From: Acetivibrio mesophilus
GTDB taxonomy: Bacteria; Bacillota; Clostridia; Acetivibrionales; Acetivibrionaceae
Direction of reading: 5' to 3'
Assembly (NCBI RefSeq): GCF_004102745.1
Contig: NZ_RLII01000001.1
Coordinates: forward strand, 420,351 to 484,350
DNA length: 64,000 nt
The first letter of the stretch is position 1; the number at the start of each line of letters is the position of its first letter. This document shows positions 35,312 through 44,434 of this stretch, piece by piece. The translations under genes were made by a program, and so were the position numbers. The notes below the pieces were generated by a model. The model was not told the DNA's origin, did not search any database, and saw only the letters and a list, made by a program, of their open reading frames with translations.

Positions 35312-36085
35312 CTAAACAGCTGTAGCTGTTTTTAGGTCAAAAGAGCTTTCCACCATAGGGGAAATGCTTTCGCACCATTCCCGGCAGATCTGGCTTGAGG
35401 ATAAATAATTATTGGCATAATCAATGTTGTCGCATTCAAATACATAAAAGAATTGATTGCCGTTGTTGAAGATAGAGTGATTCTTATATCCTGCCTTCTT
35501 TTGCTCCTCAAGTATTTCCGCAGAAGGTTTTAAATGCATTTCTAAAAATTCCTTAAGGAATTCCTCTTTTACACTCCAGGTCCAAGCATATTTTTTGCCC
35601 GGAGCTTTGTCTACCAATTTAACAGGAACTTTGAAGTTGTAGATAACTCTTGTGTCGCACAGGATATCATGAAGGCCCCGTTTTTGCTCATCGATTGCAA
35701 TCATAAAATAGCCTATGCAAATAACAACCCCCGATAAATATTTGCCGATTGTTTCCCTGTATAGTACGTTGATGAATGTCAATTTCTCACCGTTTGCACT
35801 TACTACTTTAAGACTCAGAAACTTTTTACCCAATGTTGAACCGGTGTAGTAGGTCATTAAAGTATAGTATAGTATACTTAACAAATAAATAACAATGTCA
35901 AAGATATTGAACTCAAACAGTACCGGTTTGGTAATAAAATTTGAAGACCCAAACAGATAAGCTACAAACATTGGAATCCGCACAACTAACAGCGCAATTC
36001 CCACCAGCAGAGAATCAATTAGGTACGCTGATAGTCGGGCTCCAAAACCAGCATAAATAGTCTTAGTATTGTCCTGGCATTGCAT
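35312..36085 (-). CDS. RDD-domain membrane protein fused to an L-rhamnose mutarotase-like domain
   Basis: The 257-residue protein starts with an RDD domain (YAGFGARLSAYLIDSLLVG; about four hydrophobic helices to residue 150). It ends with a soluble domain of about 95 residues whose pattern KYAWTWSVKEEFLKEFLEMH, YKNHSIFNNGNQFFYVFEC and ICREWCESISPMV resembles L-rhamnose mutarotase (RhaM, a dimeric alpha/beta barrel). I do not know this fusion from other proteins. ATG 36085 lies inside the end of sppA with GGGGTG 10 bases upstream, so it is translationally coupled to sppA. Confidence 0.75.
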   Translation of the reverse strand: MQCQDNTKTIYAGFGARLSAYLIDSLLVGIALLVVRIPMFVAYLFGSSNFITKPVLFEFNIFDIVIYLLSILYYTLMTYYTGSTLGKKFLSLKVVSANGEKLTFINVLYRETIGKYLSGVVICIGYFMIAIDEQKRGLHDILCDTRVIYNFKVPVKLVDKAPGKKYAWTWSVKEEFLKEFLEMHLKPSAEILEEQKKAGYKNHSIFNNGNQFFYVFECDNIDYANNYLSSSQICREWCESISPMVESSFDLKTATAV

Positions 36086-37043
36086 AGTACATCGGCACCC
36101 CACTTCCATTGACCTTTATTAATTCAGCCATTATTTCTGTATCAGAACGAGGTCTTAAGCTGCTTATATAAGAAAATAAGGAGCTTAAGCCAAACGGATC
36201 ATTATTTTTGGGCGTAAAGACTTCAGCATCTCCGAGCTCACTGCTGAAAGCTTCCTTTACTTCTTCGTATGTGGCTATTTCATCGATAAGATTCAACTCG
36301 AGAGCCTGTTTTGCAGAAAGAATTCTTCCGTCAGCAATTTTTTTCACTTCAGCTGTTGTCATTTTTCTGCCTTCTGCGACAATTTCAACGAATTGATCAT
36401 ATGACTCATCGACAAGGCTTTGCAGTATACCATGCTGCTCCTCTGTTAGATCTAGGTCGGCGGCACCCATTGCTTTATTTTTACCGCTTGTAATATAAAT
36501 ACCTTTAATCCCAATGTTTTCAAACAACTCTTTGTAATTTGTCAGGGAAATGATAACACCAATAGAGCCGGTCCACGTGTTTCGGTTTGAGTATACTTTA
36601 TCGGATGCCATTGAAATATAATAGCCGCCGGAGCATGCCTGATTTGACATATAAGTCCAAACCGGTCTTCCGGTCTCTTCTTTGTATTCCTTCAATTTCA
36701 AATACAATTCATCACTTTCGTAAACACCACCGCCGGGGGAATTCACATATAAGAGGATACCTTTGTTGCTTGCTGAATTTTTCATGTCTTCAATAAGCTC
36801 TAATGTATTTTTATGATTGTATCCACTTGCCATAAAGCTTGTAGTTGATTGGCTTTCCATAATAGTGCCTTCAACACTCACTACACCTATATAGGGAGTA
36901 AGAGGAAGACTGTTTTCGGCCGCATTGAAATTAAAAGATGTTCCTAGATTTTTAGATACAATGTTCATCAAAATACTTGAAGAACAAACAAAAACAAATA
37001 CTGCTCCTGCTACAATTAAACCTATTAGCTGTTTCTTATTCAT
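36063..37043 (-). CDS. sppA: Signal peptide peptidase SppA (S49)
   Basis: The 326-residue protease has an N-terminal membrane anchor (about residues 6-30) and a single S49 domain as in Bacillus SppA. The catalytic serine lies in CSGGYY (Ser138), and Lys190 in SGKNKAMG lies 52 residues later, the same spacing as the Ser-Lys dyad of B. subtilis SppA. It degrades remnant signal peptides at the membrane and in Bacillus also affects lantibiotic resistance. AAGGGG precedes the ATG. Operon with the downstream RDD fusion. Confidence 0.92.
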   Translation of the reverse strand: MNKKQLIGLIVAGAVFVFVCSSSILMNIVSKNLGTSFNFNAAENSLPLTPYIGVVSVEGTIMESQSTTSFMASGYNHKNTLELIEDMKNSASNKGILLYVNSPGGGVYESDELYLKLKEYKEETGRPVWTYMSNQACSGGYYISMASDKVYSNRNTWTGSIGVIISLTNYKELFENIGIKGIYITSGKNKAMGAADLDLTEEQHGILQSLVDESYDQFVEIVAEGRKMTTAEVKKIADGRILSAKQALELNLIDEIATYEEVKEAFSSELGDAEVFTPKNNDPFGLSSLFSYISSLRPRSDTEIMAELIKVNGSGVPMYYAMPGQY

Positions 37044-37372
37044 TGTTCGACCCCTTTTCTAAATAATTGCATATTATCATAAAATTAATTATCTCATACT
37101 CTATTTTAGTAGTAAAGTGTTAAATGCATGACAGATATATGTAGATGACAGGGGGTATTGCAAATTTGACAAATCGTCAGAAAAGCTTCTGTAATACATA
37201 TAGATGTTGTATAAAGTCGTAAGTAATTGTATAAAATTTGATATTGATATCTGTAAAAATTATCTATGTAACTTGGCAAAATTGTGTTAGTATAAATATT
37301 AATTGAAATTTAACGGGAAAGTGTACGTAGCATTACTATGCGGCAAGTTGACATGCGAAGGAGTATAATGGA
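37044..37372. other. Divergent intergenic region upstream of mntP
   Basis: AT-rich, no gene. I looked for a manganese riboswitch of the yybP-ykoY type before mntP and could not find its conserved loops. A small hairpin GCAT/ATGC (about 37331-37342) lies in the leader. Confidence 0.35.
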
Positions 37373-37939
37373 ATGGGAAGTATAGAATTACTGATTATTG
37401 CAGTCGGACTTTCGATGGATGCTTTTGCGGTTGCAATCTGCAAAGGTCTGTCAATGAATAAAATGAGTTATAGGAACGCAGTTATTACCGGTTGTTTTTT
37501 TGGAGGTTTCCAGGCCTTGATGCCCCTTTTGGGCTATCTTCTGGGAACACAGTTTAAAGACTACATAACTTCAATCGACCATTGGATTGCTTTTGGTTTG
37601 CTTTCAATTATCGGTATTAATATGATAAAGGAATCCCGAAACACATGTGAAATATCTAATGAGGACTCTTTTAGCCTCAAAAGTCTTACAATGATGGCCT
37701 TTGCCACAAGTATTGATGCTTTGGCAATAGGGGTGACCTTTGCCTTTTTACAGGTAAACATTATTCCTGCGGTTGCAATGATAGGAATAATTACATTTAC
37801 TTTTTCATTCTTAGGAGTAAAGATTGGAAATGTCTTCGGAGAGAAGTTTCAGTCAAAGGCTGAGATTGCAGGTGGATTCATCCTAATTGCAATGGGATGT
37901 AAAATACTTCTTGAGCACCTCGGAATCATTTCTTTTTGA
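37373..37939 (+). CDS. mntP: Manganese efflux pump MntP
   Basis: The 188-residue, six-helix protein shows the internal duplication of Mnt[16 protein letters not shown] in the first half and [16 protein letters not shown] in the second, with the conserved membrane Asp residues, plus GYLLGTQF and [12 protein letters not shown]. It exports Mn(II). GAAGGAG lies nine bases before ATG 37373. It is directly followed by the promoter of the trpBA T-box unit. Confidence 0.92.
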   Translation: MGSIELLIIAVGLSMDAFAVAICKGLSMNKMSYRNAVITGCFFGGFQALMPLLGYLLGTQFKDYITSIDHWIAFGLLSIIGINMIKESRNTCEISNEDSFSLKSLTMMAFATSIDALAIGVTFAFLQVNIIPAVAMIGIITFTFSFLGVKIGNVFGEKFQSKAEIAGGFILIAMGCKILLEHLGIISF

Positions 37940-37972
37940 CAGTGTAATCTTCTGTTAGAGCGAATTTTGATG

Positions 37973-38002
37973 TTGACAAAAACAGTTATTTAATGATATA
38001 CT
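37973..38002 (+). promoter_or_regulatory. Promoter of the T-box/trpBA unit
   Basis: TTGACA (37973-37978), 18-bp spacer, TATACT (37997-38002). The transcript start would be near 38009, immediately before Stem I of the T-box leader. Confidence 0.8.
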
Positions 38003-38014
38003 AAACCTTAATAG

Positions 38015-38290
38015 TATGAATAAACCTATGATCAAGAATAGTAAGAATAATTACTTGCACAAAGAGAGCTGCTGGTTGCTGGAAATGCAGTTGCAAAGGT
38101 TATTCCGAATGGACTTGTGAGGGAAGCCCGAAATTATAGAAAAGTAGGCGCTTACGGGAAACCTGTCCGTTATCAGTGGGGGGTATATGTTAGTATACAA
38201 AAATGAGAGGACGATTTATCGTCAATTTGGGTGGCACCACAGAAGTCGAAGGCTTTTGTCCCTATATAGGGATGAAGGCGTTTTTTATTT
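38015..38290 (+). ncRNA. Tryptophan T-box riboswitch (UGG specifier)
   Basis: The canonical T-box TGGGTGGCACCACAG lies at 38228-38242 and can pair with an uncharged tRNA acceptor end. Stem I elements precede it: AGAGAG with the distal-loop region near 38063-38095, and the specifier loop with GAA-TGG-AC, giving UGG (38110-38112), the tryptophan codon. A rho-independent terminator follows at 38253-38290. Uncharged tRNA(Trp) should stabilise the antiterminator and allow transcription of trpBA. Confidence 0.93.
38253..38290 (+). terminator. T-box-controlled terminator
   Basis: CTTTTGTCCC (38253-38262) pairs with GGGATGAAGG (38269-38278) with G-U pairs; the palindromic TCCCTATATAGGGA forms the top. 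TTTTTT follows at 38281-38286. Alternative to the T-box antiterminator. Confidence 0.85.
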
Positions 38291-38331
38291 TATATAGTTT
38301 ATCTTATATTGTTAAAGGGAGGGTGACGTAT

Positions 38332-39516
38332 ATGTCAAAAGGAAGATTTGGAGTCCACGGCGGGCAATATATTCCTGAATTATTGATGAATGCTGTAATT
38401 GAACTGGAAGAGGCATATAATCACTTTAAAGACGATCCTCAGTTTACAGCAGAACTAAATGACCTGTTGAAGAATTATGCCGGACGGCCGTCTCTGCTCT
38501 ATTATGCGGAAAAGATGACAAAGGACCTCAAAGGTGCTAAGGTTTATCTAAAGCGTGAGGACCTCAACCATACAGGTTCCCATAAAATAAACAATGTTCT
38601 CGGTCAGGTGCTTCTTGCAAAACGTATGGGTAAAACCCGTGTAATTGCGGAGACCGGTGCCGGACAGCATGGTGTTGCAACGGCAACAGCTGCAGCACTT
38701 ATGGGAATGGAATGTGAGATATTCATGGGCAAGGAGGATACCGAGCGTCAAGCATTGAATGTATTTAGAATGGAGCTTTTGGGCGCAAAGGTTCATGCAG
38801 TTACAAGCGGGACTCAGACCCTGAAGGATGCGGTCAATGAGACCATGAGGGAATGGTCAAAGAGGGTTCATGATACCCATTATGTGCTAGGTTCGGTTAT
38901 GGGACCACATCCGTTCCCGACCATTGTAAGGGATTTTCAGAGCATAATTAGCCGGGAAATAAAAAAGCAGATTATTGAGAAAGAAGGAAAGCTTCCTGAT
39001 GTTGTAATGGCCTGCGTTGGCGGAGGAAGCAATGCAATTGGAGCATTTTATGATTTTATTGGGGATTCAAGTGTTCAACTTATCGGATGCGAGGCTGCCG
39101 GACATGGAGTGGATACCGATAAGCATGCGGCAACAATGACCAAAGGTACTCTGGGGATTTTCCATGGCATGAAGTCTTATTTCTGCCAGGATGAGTATGG
39201 GCAGATTGCACCAGTTTATTCTATTTCGGCAGGTCTTGACTACCCGGGAGTAGGCCCGGAACATGCAAACCTGCGTGATACTGGCAGAGCTCAATACGTG
39301 GCTATTACTGATGATGAAGCTGTGGGAGCTTTTGAGTATCTCTCCCGTACCGAGGGCATAATTCCGGCAATTGAGAGTTCCCATGCAGTTGCATATGCTA
39401 TGAAGCTTGCTCCGACAATGAGCAAGGATCAAGTCATTGTAGTCTGTCTTTCGGGAAGAGGCGATAAGGATGTTGCGGCGATAGCGCGTTATAGGGGGGT
39501 GCAAATCTATGAATAA
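38332..39516 (+). CDS. trpB: Tryptophan synthase beta chain
   Basis: The 394-residue PLP enzyme condenses indole with L-serine to give tryptophan. Lys85 in HTGSHKINN binds PLP; the ETGAGQHG loop supplies the catalytic Glu, and GGGSNAIG binds the cofactor phosphate. Length and motifs fit TrpB1, which pairs with TrpA. AAAGGGAGGGTGA precedes ATG 38332; the frame reads further upstream into the T-box leader but has no start signal there. The 3' end overlaps trpA by 8 bp. Control is by the T-box leader. Confidence 0.96.
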   Translation: MSKGRFGVHGGQYIPELLMNAVIELEEAYNHFKDDPQFTAELNDLLKNYAGRPSLLYYAEKMTKDLKGAKVYLKREDLNHTGSHKINNVLGQVLLAKRMGKTRVIAETGAGQHGVATATAAALMGMECEIFMGKEDTERQALNVFRMELLGAKVHAVTSGTQTLKDAVNETMREWSKRVHDTHYVLGSVMGPHPFPTIVRDFQSIISREIKKQIIEKEGKLPDVVMACVGGGSNAIGAFYDFIGDSSVQLIGCEAAGHGVDTDKHAATMTKGTLGIFHGMKSYFCQDEYGQIAPVYSISAGLDYPGVGPEHANLRDTGRAQYVAITDDEAVGAFEYLSRTEGIIPAIESSHAVAYAMKLAPTMSKDQVIVVCLSGRGDKDVAAIARYRGVQIYE

Positions 39517-40279
39517 ATTAGAGCAGGCATTTAGTAGCGGAAAAGCATTTATTCCGTTTATTACAGCGGGAGACCCGTCATTGGAGATAACCGAACAATT
39601 GGTGCTTAAGATGGCGGAAGCAGGAGCGGATTTAATTGAGTTGGGAATACCGTTTTCTGATCCGGTCGCAGAAGGACCTGTTATTCAAGAAGCGGATTAT
39701 CGTGCACTTTCGGGCGGAGTGACAACGGACAAAATTTTTGATATGGTAGAACGCGTCCGTAAATCATGTAATGTGCCGATTGCTTTTATGACTTATGCAA
39801 ATCCGATCTTCAGTTATGGGACTGAAAAGTTTTTAAGAAAGTGCAGCGACACGGGAATTGATGCTGTTATTGTCCCTGACATTCCCTTTGAGGAAAAGGA
39901 GGAATTGGCTCCCTTCTGTAAAGAATACGATGTCAAGCTTATTTCAATGATAGCGCCCACATCAAAGGAGCGCGTTCGAATGATTGTGGAAGAAGCTGAG
40001 GGTTTTGTCTACTGTGTATCATCCATGGGTGTTACCGGTGTCAGAGATGAAATCGGCAATGATGCTAAAGAAATGATAAAGCAAGTAAAAGCCGTTAAGG
40101 ATATTCCGTGTGCCATTGGCTTTGGAATTTCTAATCCGGAACAGGCTGCTGAAATGGCCAGATTTTCCGACGGAGTAATTGTGGGAAGTGCAATTGTAAA
40201 GATTATAGCTCAATACGGTGTGGAATGCATACCTCACGTTGAAGCGTATGTCCGCGAAATGAAGAGTGCAATAAAATAG
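39509..40279 (+). CDS. trpA: Tryptophan synthase alpha chain
   Basis: The 256-residue TIM-barrel subunit cleaves indole-3-glycerol phosphate to indole, channelled to TrpB. Glu44 in ELGIPFSDP corresponds to the catalytic Glu49 of E. coli TrpA; the position of E. coli Asp60 (in DPxADGP) is Glu55 here (DPVAEGP). The phosphate-binding GFGISNPEQ and VGSAIVKII segments are present. GGGGGGTG precedes the ATG. No other trp genes are in the window, so the pair may use indole or IGP made from elsewhere. Confidence 0.95.
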   Translation: MNKLEQAFSSGKAFIPFITAGDPSLEITEQLVLKMAEAGADLIELGIPFSDPVAEGPVIQEADYRALSGGVTTDKIFDMVERVRKSCNVPIAFMTYANPIFSYGTEKFLRKCSDTGIDAVIVPDIPFEEKEELAPFCKEYDVKLISMIAPTSKERVRMIVEEAEGFVYCVSSMGVTGVRDEIGNDAKEMIKQVKAVKDIPCAIGFGISNPEQAAEMARFSDGVIVGSAIVKIIAQYGVECIPHVEAYVREMKSAIK

Positions 40280-40304
40280 CGGACTCGACAAGGCAGCAGA
40301 TGAG

Positions 40305-40346
40305 CACATCTGTGGGAAAATGACATTCCGCAGATGTGTTTTTTAT
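40305..40346 (+). terminator. Terminator of trpBA
   Basis: CACATCTG (40305-40312) pairs with CAGATGTG (40331-40338); TGGGAA/TTCCG extends the stem inward. TTTTTT follows. Confidence 0.88.
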
Positions 40347-40414
40347 GCTCTGTAGAATATAATATATAGGGGATGATTTGTAAATATTACGATATCGAGA
40401 ATGGAGGCCTTGAG

Positions 40415-41353
40415 TTGATAAAACTTATAATTAAGTGGTTTATTAAGGATTACCGAAATGTGACGGATAAGAAGGTGAGAGAGTCTTATGGAGTGTTGTC
40501 GGGAGTGATAGGCATTGTTTGTAATATATTTCTCTTTATGCTAAAAATAACCACTGGACTATTCATAAACAGTATTGCAGTAATTTCCGATGCCTTTAAC
40601 AATCTGAGCGACATGGGTTCATCATTAGTTGCCATACTTGGCGTCAAGCTTAGCAATCGGCCTCCTGACGATGAACATCCCCATGGGCATGGAAGGTACG
40701 AGTATATATCATCTCTTGTGGTGTCCTTTATTATATTTGCAGTTGGCCTTGAACTTTTAAGAAATTCCTTTGGGAAAATAATGAAGCCCGAAGAAGTGAC
40801 GTTTAACACAATATCTATTTTAATACTGATTATCTCAATACTTATAAAATTGTGGATGTTTTCATACAATAGATACATAGGAAAAACAATCAATTCAGGT
40901 ATAAATAAAGCGACAGCCCAGGACAGTCTGAATGATTTCATTGCAACAACTGCAGTGGTCGCAGGAACTTTGATTGGAAGTTTTGTCCGTTTTCCCTTAG
41001 ATGGAATTATGGGTCTAATTATATCAGCATTGATTATGTATACAGGATTTAGCATTGCAAAAGATTCGGTAGACCTGCTTTTGGGCGTATGTCCCGACAC
41101 TGAACTTATCAACAGCATAAATTCATATGTTCTGGGAGGAAAAAATATAAAGGGTATTCATGACTTAAAAGTTCATGATTATGGCCCCGGAAGAATAAGC
41201 GCATCTATTCATGCTGAGGTATCCGAAGGGGCGAACATAGTTGAAATACATTCAGTGATTGATGAAATTGAGCAAAAAATAAAAAATGAGCTTGGGGTTG
41301 ATATAGTAATTCACATGGACCCTGTTGGGGAGACAAACGAGGATTCTGAATAG
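40415..41353 (+). CDS. Cation diffusion facilitator (CDF) transporter
   Basis: The 312-residue protein has six hydrophobic helices and a C-terminal metal-binding ferredoxin-like domain. Helix II has DAFNNLSDMG and helix V SLNDFIAT, giving an Asn/Asp-type transport site (not HxxxD, so possibly Mn/Fe rather than strictly Zn). The loop DDEHPHGHGRYEY is typical. It exports divalent metal. TTG 40415 follows GGAGG by seven bases and was chosen over ATG 40373. It is convergent with the histidine kinase. Confidence 0.88.
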   Translation: MIKLIIKWFIKDYRNVTDKKVRESYGVLSGVIGIVCNIFLFMLKITTGLFINSIAVISDAFNNLSDMGSSLVAILGVKLSNRPPDDEHPHGHGRYEYISSLVVSFIIFAVGLELLRNSFGKIMKPEEVTFNTISILILIISILIKLWMFSYNRYIGKTINSGINKATAQDSLNDFIATTAVVAGTLIGSFVRFPLDGIMGLIISALIMYTGFSIAKDSVDLLLGVCPDTELINSINSYVLGGKNIKGIHDLKVHDYGPGRISASIHAEVSEGANIVEIHSVIDEIEQKIKNELGVDIVIHMDPVGETNEDSE

Positions 41354-41388
41354 AAATCAGCCATGTGAAGGCTCATAAATTCAGTATG

Positions 41389-42855
41389 TTATTGCTTAAT
41401 AGGAAGCAAAATGGTAAACACTGCACCGGATTCTGAGTTTTGAGCTGTGATTTTTCCGCTATGTCTTTCTATGACATTTTTACTAATAGCCAGACCAAGC
41501 CCAACATTGCCTTTTTTGCCCTTATAAAACCTTTCAAAGATATTGGGAAGCTCATTGGCATCAATTCCGGGCCCATCATCCCGGATGATGATCTCAATCT
41601 GGTGGTGGTCAATAATTCTTGGAATAATGCTCACAGAATTATTGGCATATCGGATGCAGTTTCCAATGATATTTGTAAATGCTCGAAAGAGCTTTTCCTC
41701 GTCGGCATGTATCACAACGGTATCATTTATGTTTTCAACCTGGAGAGTGATACCGTTCTTTGATGCTATCCCATACATACGTTCCTGACAGGCGCTTATA
41801 AAATCCTTGAAATCAAGATCGGAAAAGTGGTAATTTTCTCCAATTGTATCAAGGCGCGAAAGGTAGAGCAAATCTTCCACAAGGTGGGTCATTCTTTTTG
41901 TTTCGTCTATGATAATATCAGCAGCAGTATTTTTCTCTACAACTTCATATTTTATCCCTTCTGCATAGCTTTGGATAGACATCAGGGGAGTTCTAAACTC
42001 ATGGGAAGCATTTTGAAAAAAGGTCTTCTGGGCTTTATCATAGGACTCCAGTTTTTCAGACATTATATTTATACTGTTTACCAATTCCTGCAGCTCGGCA
42101 TCTACCGGCATCTCGATTTTCACGCCAAAATTCCTTTCGGCAATAGCTCTGATATGTTGATTTAAAGAAGAAAACGGTGCCGATATTTTTTTGGCAGAAA
42201 GGGAAGAAAATATAGCAAAAATCAATGCCGATAAGAGCACAATGGCAAAAAGTATTGCATTTATCCCTAACTTTAGCTGATTAACCTTTTGAAGGCTTGA
42301 ATATATAATTAACCAGCCCAAACCAAAGGAATTTTTATCGGAAACAGGCTTCACAATAGAAATATAATCAGTGTTGTTTAAATTAAAGTAAACATACTCC
42401 TGGACTTTTGAATCGTTCATTTTTTTTGTTTTATTTAGTACTTCGTTTGCTATTTCACTGGAGGGCTTGAAATAGTCTCCATCCGGTGGGGTGATAATAT
42501 CCATATTGCTGTCAAGAAGTATAAAATCAGCGTTGAGAATTGAAAGCGGTTCTCTTAAGGAGCGGTCCAAGAAGAAATAGAAACCAAATAAATCGCTGTC
42601 CTCCCGGAACATACCATTTTGCCTGCCCGGCAGAGGACGTGGTCTTTGCAACCCTTCGGGAGGGAAGAAGTCAGGACCTCTATGCAAGGCGGTATCTTCA
42701 GCGCGTTGAGCAATTGTGTTTAACTGTTCCTTAATATCGTTTTTGATATAGGATTCAATAGTGATATTAAACACAATAGTTGTTAATGTCAGCAGAACTG
42801 AAATTGCAATAATATTGTATTTGAAAATTCTCCATTTAATTGTATTTTTCTTCAT
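41389..42855 (-). CDS. Sensor histidine kinase (OmpR-partner, HAMP-containing)
   Basis: The 488-residue kinase has a membrane helix near residues 12-32, an extracytoplasmic sensor domain of about 150 residues with a proline-rich stretch (PPEGLQRPRPLPG), a second helix near 210-230, a HAMP segment, the phospho-acceptor box NASHEFRTPLMSIQSY, and the ATPase core (NIIGNCIRYANN; DDGPGIDANELPNIFERFYKG; GLGLAISKNV). The ATG at 42855 lies 5 bp after the response-regulator stop. The pair is divergent from the VTC-DUF4956-CotH operon and may regulate it; the signal is unknown. Confidence 0.92.
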   Translation of the reverse strand: MKKNTIKWRIFKYNIIAISVLLTLTTIVFNITIESYIKNDIKEQLNTIAQRAEDTALHRGPDFFPPEGLQRPRPLPGRQNGMFREDSDLFGFYFFLDRSLREPLSILNADFILLDSNMDIITPPDGDYFKPSSEIANEVLNKTKKMNDSKVQEYVYFNLNNTDYISIVKPVSDKNSFGLGWLIIYSSLQKVNQLKLGINAILFAIVLLSALIFAIFSSLSAKKISAPFSSLNQHIRAIAERNFGVKIEMPVDAELQELVNSINIMSEKLESYDKAQKTFFQNASHEFRTPLMSIQSYAEGIKYEVVEKNTAADIIIDETKRMTHLVEDLLYLSRLDTIGENYHFSDLDFKDFISACQERMYGIASKNGITLQVENINDTVVIHADEEKLFRAFTNIIGNCIRYANNSVSIIPRIIDHHQIEIIIRDDGPGIDANELPNIFERFYKGKKGNVGLGLAISKNVIERHSGKITAQNSESGAVFTILLPIKQ

Positions 42856-42859
42856 AAAA

Positions 42860-43558
42860 TCATCCTTTTTCATCAACTTTGAAACCAAAGCCCCATACAG
42901 TTTCAATTTTAAGAGAAGAACCGCTGTCGGCAAGCTTTTTGCGCACTCTTTTTATCATGTCATCGGTAGCACGGGTTTCTACGTAGTTTTCAAAGCCCCA
43001 TACCTTATCTAGAAGTTCACCGCGGCTTATAGCTTTGTTTTTGTTTTGAGCAAGATAGTAGAGTAGGTTAAATTCCATACCGGTAAGTCCAATATTCCTT
43101 CCATTAAATTCAGCCTGTTTTTTATCGGTATTTATAACAATATCCCCAATTCGGATTTCTTGTATAGTATCATTTTTAGTTCTTTCCAGTTCTATTCTTC
43201 GAAATATGCTTTTTATCCTGGCAATGAGCTCCATAGGACTGAAGGGCTTTGTGAGGTAGTCGTCACTGCCCAGGGTAAGACCGGCGATTTTGTCCGGCTC
43301 GGTGTCTTTGGCGGATACAATTATAATGGGCACGGAACTCTTTTGGCGAATTGATGAGCAAAGAGAAAATCCATCTATTTCAGGCATCATTATATCTATA
43401 ACAAGTAAATCTGCAGGCTTTTGATTGAAGGCCTCCAGTATTGAACGGCCATCATTAAAGGTCTCAACGTCATATCCCTCTTTTGTAAGAAAAGACTTTA
43501 TAATGTTGCAAATATTAATCTCGTCATCGGCTATATAAATTAATTTTTTGCTTTCCAT
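42860..43558 (-). CDS. OmpR/PhoB-family response regulator
   Basis: The 232-residue regulator has a receiver domain with the phospho-acceptor Asp55 in LVIDIMMPEIDGF, the acidic pair DDE at residues 11-13 and Lys in LTKPFSPMEL. The C-terminal winged helix has GMEFNLLYYLAQN and RVRKKLADSGSSLKIETVWGFGFKV. First gene of a two-gene operon with the kinase; it lies 169 bp from the divergent VTC gene, so that intergenic region is the natural place for its binding sites. Confidence 0.94.
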   Translation of the reverse strand: MESKKLIYIADDEINICNIIKSFLTKEGYDVETFNDGRSILEAFNQKPADLLVIDIMMPEIDGFSLCSSIRQKSSVPIIIVSAKDTEPDKIAGLTLGSDDYLTKPFSPMELIARIKSIFRRIELERTKNDTIQEIRIGDIVINTDKKQAEFNGRNIGLTGMEFNLLYYLAQNKNKAISRGELLDKVWGFENYVETRATDDMIKRVRKKLADSGSSLKIETVWGFGFKVDEKG

Positions 43559-43727
43559 ATAAAATCCACCTCAGAATATATTTTATCATGAACAAAGTGA
43601 AATATCATGATTTTAAACTTTGTGCCATATATTTGCCACATTTTTGCGGAGATTTACATTAATGCAAGGTGTTAAAATTATTTTGTAGTTAAAAAGGATA
43701 AATTATATGATTTGAGGGGGTGATTCA

Positions 43728-44414
43728 ATGAAAAAATTAAAATTCCGCCATGAAATAAAGCATTATATCAATGCCGGCGATTATCTGTTACTGCAAAAAA
43801 AACTAAGATATGTTATGAAGCCGGATTCACATGCAGGACCTGACGGAACTTACCTTGTACGGAGCTTGTATTTTGATACTCCGGCTGATAAGGCACTGAT
43901 GGAGAAAATTGATGGGGTAGATAATCGCGAAAAATTTCGTATTCGTTTATATGATCATGATGATTCGTTTATAAAATTTGAGAAGAAGATGAAGGTGAAT
44001 AGCCTTACAGCCAAATTCAGCGTAAATATCACAAAGGATCAATGCAAGGATATTTTGAATGGAAATATTGAATGGATGAAAGCCACAGATAATCCGATCT
44101 TGCTTGAAATATACCATAAAATGATGCACCAGCAGTTAAAGCCGCGCACTATTGTGGATTATACCAGGGAAGCGTATATTTTTAATCCGGGAAACGTAAG
44201 AGTTACCATTGATAAGTCCATAAGGACGGGACTACAAAGCAGTGATTTGCTTAACAAGGAACTGCCGACAGTTGAGACCCTACCTGGACAGCTGGCGGTA
44301 CTTGAAGTAAAGTACGATGAATTTTTGCCAGAGGTAATCAGTGATATTATACAGATTGGTAATCGTCAAAAACTGTCGGTATCAAAATATGCTCTTTGCA
44401 GGATGTATTATTAG
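43728..44414 (+). CDS. VTC-domain protein (polyphosphate polymerase-like)
   Basis: The 228-residue protein belongs to the VTC/TTM fold, a tunnel lined by basic and acidic residues: RHEIKHYI at the start, YLVRSLYFDTP, FRIRLYDHDDSFIKFEKK, TIVDYTREAYI and LAVLEVKYDEFLPEVI. The yeast VTC catalytic domain makes polyphosphate from ATP. Bacterial members usually occur, as here, with DUF4956 and CotH genes. The substrate in bacteria is not settled. GAGGGGGTGA precedes the ATG. First gene of a three-gene operon. Confidence 0.88.
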   Translation: MKKLKFRHEIKHYINAGDYLLLQKKLRYVMKPDSHAGPDGTYLVRSLYFDTPADKALMEKIDGVDNREKFRIRLYDHDDSFIKFEKKMKVNSLTAKFSVNITKDQCKDILNGNIEWMKATDNPILLEIYHKMMHQQLKPRTIVDYTREAYIFNPGNVRVTIDKSIRTGLQSSDLLNKELPTVETLPGQLAVLEVKYDEFLPEVISDIIQIGNRQKLSVSKYALCRMYY

Positions 44415-44434
44415 TAAAATGAGGGGGAAAAAAC

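Noticed and set aside
37044..37372. yybP-ykoY manganese riboswitch before mntP
   Set aside because: Searched for because mntP is a common target, but the conserved loop sequences are not present.
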